This document shows positions 60,856 through 64,000 of a DNA stretch of 64,000 nt, one piece after another (the first letter of the stretch is position 1; each line of letters begins with the position of its first letter). Source of the DNA: Thiohalocapsa sp. Its GTDB lineage: Bacteria > Pseudomonadota > Gammaproteobacteria > Chromatiales > Chromatiaceae. The translations under genes and the position numbers were made by a program. The notes below the pieces were generated by a model. The model made no database searches. It saw only the letters and a list, made by a program, of their open reading frames with translations, and had not been told where the DNA came from. The stretch lies in contig NZ_JAJDNQ010000050.1 in the NCBI RefSeq assembly GCF_022340605.1, positions 1-64,000 on the forward strand, given 5' to 3'.

Positions 60856-60886
60856 CCTGCCGGCCTACGCGTGCATGGCCGCGCCA

Positions 60887-63800
60887 TCAGGCGCTGATGC
60901 CGACCATCAACAGCGACTCGATCTGCGCCAGCAGCTCGTCCTCGGCGAACGGCTTGGCGACGAACCGGTCCACCCCCGCGGACAGCGCCTCGGCGCGCTC
61001 GGCATCGCCCGCCATGGAGGTGATCATGATCACCGGCAGACGCCGCAGCTCGTCGCTGCCACGCACCCAGCGCGTCAGCTCAAGCCCGTTCATGCGCGGC
61101 ATGTCCAGGTCCACCAGCAGCAGGTCGGGCTGGCGGCGGCGCAGCATCACCTGCGCCTCCACGCCGTCGCGGGCGCCGATCACCTCCATGTTCTCCCGCG
61201 CCAGCAGGCGCTGCGCCACGCGCCGCACCGTCGCGGAGTCGTCCACCACGAGCACCACCGGGCGCCGTTCCGCGGGCGCCTCGGCCGCCTGCTGCTGGCG
61301 CATCGCGCGCAGCAGGGCCGGCAGGTCGGCGAGCAGCGCCACGCGGCCGTCGGGCAGCACGGTGCCGCCCGAGAGCCAGCGCAGGGCCGCCAGCGACGGG
61401 CCGATGGGCTTGACCATGACGCGCTGGGTGTCGAGCAGCGCGTCCACCTGGAAAGCGACCCGCTCCGCTCCCGCCGCCACCAGCAGCACCGGCAACCAGC
61501 GCTGCTGCGGCGGGCTCGGCGCCGCCGCCGGGTTGAGCGCCCGCTCGATGGGCTCGACCGGAAAGCGCTCGCCGCGATACTCCACCACCGCGTCGCCGGC
61601 GACGAGCTGCTCGCGCGCCACCCGCGCCACCGCCAGCGCGGTGCCGTGCGGGACGGCGAGGAGGGTGTCGGCAGCGCTCACCAACAGCGCCTCGACGATG
61701 GACAGGGTCAGCGGCAGCCGCACCCGAAAGCGCGTTCCGTGACCTTGCTTGGAAGAGAGCTCCAGCTCGCCGTTCAGCGAGGCTACCTGGGTGTTCACCA
61801 CGTCCAGGCCGACGCCGCGACCGGCGTCCAGGGTGACCTCGGCGGCGGTGGAGAACCCCGGCCGCAGCACCAGCGACAGGATCTCGGCGTGCGAGAGCTC
61901 GGCATCGGCGGCCACCAGGCCCTGGGCGACGGCGCGCTCGCGCAACTTGACCGGGTCCATGCCGGCGCCGTCGTCGGTCACCTCGAAGACCACGTCATTG
62001 CCCTCCCGGGCCACCTGCACGCGCAGCCGTCCGGCCGCCGGCTTGCCGTGCGCCTGACGCGCCTGCGCCGCCTCGATACCGTGCACGACCGCGTTGCGCA
62101 ACAGGTGCTCCAGCGGCGGCAGGAAGCGCTCCAGCACGTTGCGGTCCAGCGCGACGTCGGTGCCCTGCATGCTCAGCTCCACCTGCTTGCCCGTGCCCTC
62201 GGCAGTGAGGCGCACGAGCCGCGCCAGGCGTGCCTCCACCCGGCCGAAGGGCAGCATGCGCGCCTGCAGCAGCTCATCCTGCATGGCCTCGGCGAGCCGC
62301 ATCTCCAGGCGGAGCAGCTCGGCGTTGTCGTCTTGGAGCTCGCCGATCGCCGCCGCCAGCGTGCGGGACTCGCCGAGCAGTGCCGCAGCCTCGCGCAGGG
62401 TGCGCAGCGCCTCGGCCTCGGGCGGCTCGGCGTCGGCGTCGGCATCTGTTGGCGACGACTCTTGGTCCCGCTCTGCCAGCGTGTCGACACGCCGGGCGGC
62501 CCGCCTGAGGCCGTCCTCGAGCTGGGCGAGCCGGAAGCCGAGCCTGGCGTTCTGCTGCACCAGCCGCGCGCGAAAGGCGCCCACCTCGCCGGAGCGGTTG
62601 ATGATGCCGTCAAGCCAGTCGGCGCCGACCCGGAGCTGCATGGCGGGGTCGTCGCGTGCGGTCGTGGTCTCCGTGTCCGGGGCTGCCGCCGGCTCGGCAC
62701 CAGGCCCGGCCGGTGTGACGGCGTGCGGCGCCTCCTCGCGGAGCTGTTGCGTGACTGCCGGCGCCGCCGCCGCGATTTCGTCAAGCAGGCCGTCCGGCAG
62801 GACGAGGGGCGCGCGCTGCCGGGCGGCGGTGACTTGTGCCGAGAGCGTGTCCAGCGCGCGCTGCAGCAACGCCGTCAGCGGACCGGTCATGGCGGCCGGC
62901 AGCGCCTCGGCTCCGGTGAGCAGGGATTCCAGCGCATGGCTCAGGTCACCTACCGGGGCGACACCGGCCATGCGCGCGCTGCCCTTCAGGGTGTGCAGGC
63001 GCCGGCGTGCCGAGGCTACGCCGTCCGCGTCCAGCCCCTGGCCGCGCCAGTCGCGCAGTTGGGCATCCAGCGCGTTGATGAGCTCGTCCGCCTCGTCGGC
63101 AAACACCTCCAGCAGATCATCACCGGCCAGCAATGCCTCCAAGCCCTCGTCGGTCGCCGCCGGTGCGGCATCGCGCGCCGCATCGCGGGCGTGTGCGACG
63201 GCAGGCGCCGGTGGCGCGTCATCGCCGGGTGGTGACGCCGTCGGCGCGGTGGCGGCCGCAGCCCCTGGCTCGGTGCGACGGCCCGCGTCGCCCGCGTCGG
63301 GCTCGGCGGCCGGCGCGCCAGCTCGCAGGGGCAGCTGGATCACCTTGCCGCCGCTCCCGCGGGGCTCCCGCCCGATGGCAAGCAGCGCCTTGGCGGCGTG
63401 AATCAGGTTGGCGGTGGGCGCCTTGCGGCGCTGCGATTCCGCATCGATGATCTCCGGCAGCATGGCCACCACGTCGGCGAGGAAGTCCGCCGCCGCGAGG
63501 TCCGCCGGCAGCTCGCCATCGAGCAGGCGCTCCAGCACGGCCGCCGTGTTGCGCGCGAGATCCGCCAGGTGGCGCGCACCCACCAGGCTGCCGCTGTTCT
63601 TCAGCGTCTGGAACGAGCGCCGCATGATGGAGAGCGCCACGTCGTCGTGGCGGTCCCTGGACCAGCGCTCGTGCTGGACGCGGATGCTCTCCAGCTCGTC
63701 CTGGGCCTCGTCCAGGAACAGGTTCAGGAACTCCAGATTGACCGACTGCGAGGCCTCGGACCAGGGCAGCGAGTCGGTGGCCTCGGAGTCGCCGTCGACG

Positions 63801-64000
63801 TCCTCGTCCGGACGCAGCAGGCCCGACAGGCGCTCGATGGCGTAATCCGCCTCGGCGATCATGCGCACGTCGGTGAGATCGCGCTCCAGGCGGTCCTCCA
63901 AGTGGATGTCCACCGCCGCCAGCGCGCGGCCGATGAGCTCAACCCCGGCCTCGCCCGGCACCTGCCCTGGGTCCAGGTAACGGATGCGTAGCTGCGTCGC
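60887..64000 (-). CDS. chpA: ChpA/PilL-type hybrid chemotaxis histidine kinase (5' end beyond window)
   Basis: The C-terminal 1,037 or so codons of a large CheA-type kinase; the frame is open to the window edge. Read from the right it has a degenerate HPt domain (RRSFQTLKNSGSLVG, Gln where the phospho-His is expected), an Ala/Pro-rich linker, a second HPt with a proper histidine (ARRRLHTLKGSARMAG), a dimerisation region, the ATPase domain (LLRNAVVHGIEAAQ, VTDDGAGMDP), a CheW-like domain and a receiver (VLVVDDSATVRR, LLLVDLDMPRMNG). ChpA kinases govern twitching motility through PilG/PilH. The frame is clean, so it is partial only because the window ends. Confidence 0.93.
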   Translation of the reverse strand, partial: ATQLRIRYLDPGQVPGEAGVELIGRALAAVDIHLEDRLERDLTDVRMIAEADYAIERLSGLLRPDEDVDGDSEATDSLPWSEASQSVNLEFLNLFLDEAQDELESIRVQHERWSRDRHDDVALSIMRRSFQTLKNSGSLVGARHLADLARNTAAVLERLLDGELPADLAAADFLADVVAMLPEIIDAESQRRKAPTANLIHAAKALLAIGREPRGSGGKVIQLPLRAGAPAAEPDAGDAGRRTEPGAAAATAPTASPPGDDAPPAPAVAHARDAARDAAPAATDEGLEALLAGDDLLEVFADEADELINALDAQLRDWRGQGLDADGVASARRRLHTLKGSARMAGVAPVGDLSHALESLLTGAEALPAAMTGPLTALLQRALDTLSAQVTAARQRAPLVLPDGLLDEIAAAAPAVTQQLREEAPHAVTPAGPGAEPAAAPDTETTTARDDPAMQLRVGADWLDGIINRSGEVGAFRARLVQQNARLGFRLAQLEDGLRRAARRVDTLAERDQESSPTDADADAEPPEAEALRTLREAAALLGESRTLAAAIGELQDDNAELLRLEMRLAEAMQDELLQARMLPFGRVEARLARLVRLTAEGTGKQVELSMQGTDVALDRNVLERFLPPLEHLLRNAVVHGIEAAQARQAHGKPAAGRLRVQVAREGNDVVFEVTDDGAGMDPVKLRERAVAQGLVAADAELSHAEILSLVLRPGFSTAAEVTLDAGRGVGLDVVNTQVASLNGELELSSKQGHGTRFRVRLPLTLSIVEALLVSAADTLLAVPHGTALAVARVAREQLVAGDAVVEYRGERFPVEPIERALNPAAAPSPPQQRWLPVLLVAAGAERVAFQVDALLDTQRVMVKPIGPSLAALRWLSGGTVLPDGRVALLADLPALLRAMRQQQAAEAPAERRPVVLVVDDSATVRRVAQRLLARENMEVIGARDGVEAQVMLRRRQPDLLLVDLDMPRMNGLELTRWVRGSDELRRLPVIMITSMAGDAERAEALSAGVDRFVAKPFAEDELLAQIESLLMVGISA

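Noticed and set aside
60215-63235. A 1006-codon plus-strand frame opposite the CheW and ChpA genes
   Set aside because: Antisense to clear chemosensory domains, with low-complexity Arg/Ala/Gln/His composition; a by-product of codon bias.

Overview
The window is about 64 kb of very GC-rich DNA, dense in genes and with long open frames on both strands. The clearest physiological marker is aprB-aprA, encoding dissimilatory adenylylsulfate reductase, at the right end. Together with a PPi-dependent phosphofructokinase, a sulfur-type molybdoenzyme operon, PEP-CTERM-like proteins and a FimV-type domain, it suggests a gammaproteobacterial sulfur oxidiser, most likely a Chromatiales/Chromatiaceae-type purple sulfur bacterium. 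That is an inference: no photosynthesis or rRNA genes are present. I found no tRNA, rRNA, CRISPR array or intact insertion sequence.

Left third (1-24 kb): after a PPi-phosphofructokinase and an XPF-like nuclease comes a region rich in defence and toxin-antitoxin genes. It holds a complete set of Wadjet (JetABCD) genes, but jetA (17.1-18.6 kb) is separated from jetBCD (4.1-10.3 kb) by a five-gene, same-strand operon for a TAT-exported membrane molybdoenzyme with two maturation factors, preceded by a perfect FNR-type box. jetC and jetD are also separated by repeats, and jetD carries an in-frame segment with paired palindromes. Next come an unknown gene paired with an XRE/ImmA-IrrE regulator, a RES/Xre toxin-antitoxin pair with a palindromic operator, and a YkgJ-type cysteine-cluster protein.

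Middle (24-42.7 kb): a FimV-domain/ClC channel fusion, a DUF1345 membrane protein, Kup, a secreted phosphatidylserine-decarboxylase-like protein, a PEP-CTERM protein and a stand-alone IS630-type HTH protein. Then comes a gene-free AT-rich segment with three DnaA-box-like sites, which is a candidate replication origin. It is followed by sufS-sufU, a three-gene two-component cluster, a TAT-exported metallo-beta-lactamase-fold protein and a repetitive beta-solenoid surface protein.

Right third (42.7-64 kb): a signalling operon (REC-GGDEF protein, periplasmic binding protein, hybrid kinase), MscS, a four-gene arsenosugar-type cluster with an embedded sterol desaturase, an HtrA protease, a CPBP protease, a DUF1134 protein, a decayed VapC, aprBA, a DUF423 protein, rsmE, and a CheW/ChpA chemosensory pair running off the right edge.

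Throughout, intergenic DNA is filled by at least four dispersed repeat families. A is MITE-like with TCGGGTTAGCG cores and GAGACCGTGAAAGTATT ends. B is made of GTGGGAGCG palindromes. C is a GATGGGCA/TGCCCATC element. D is a hairpin with GTCGTT microsatellite arms.
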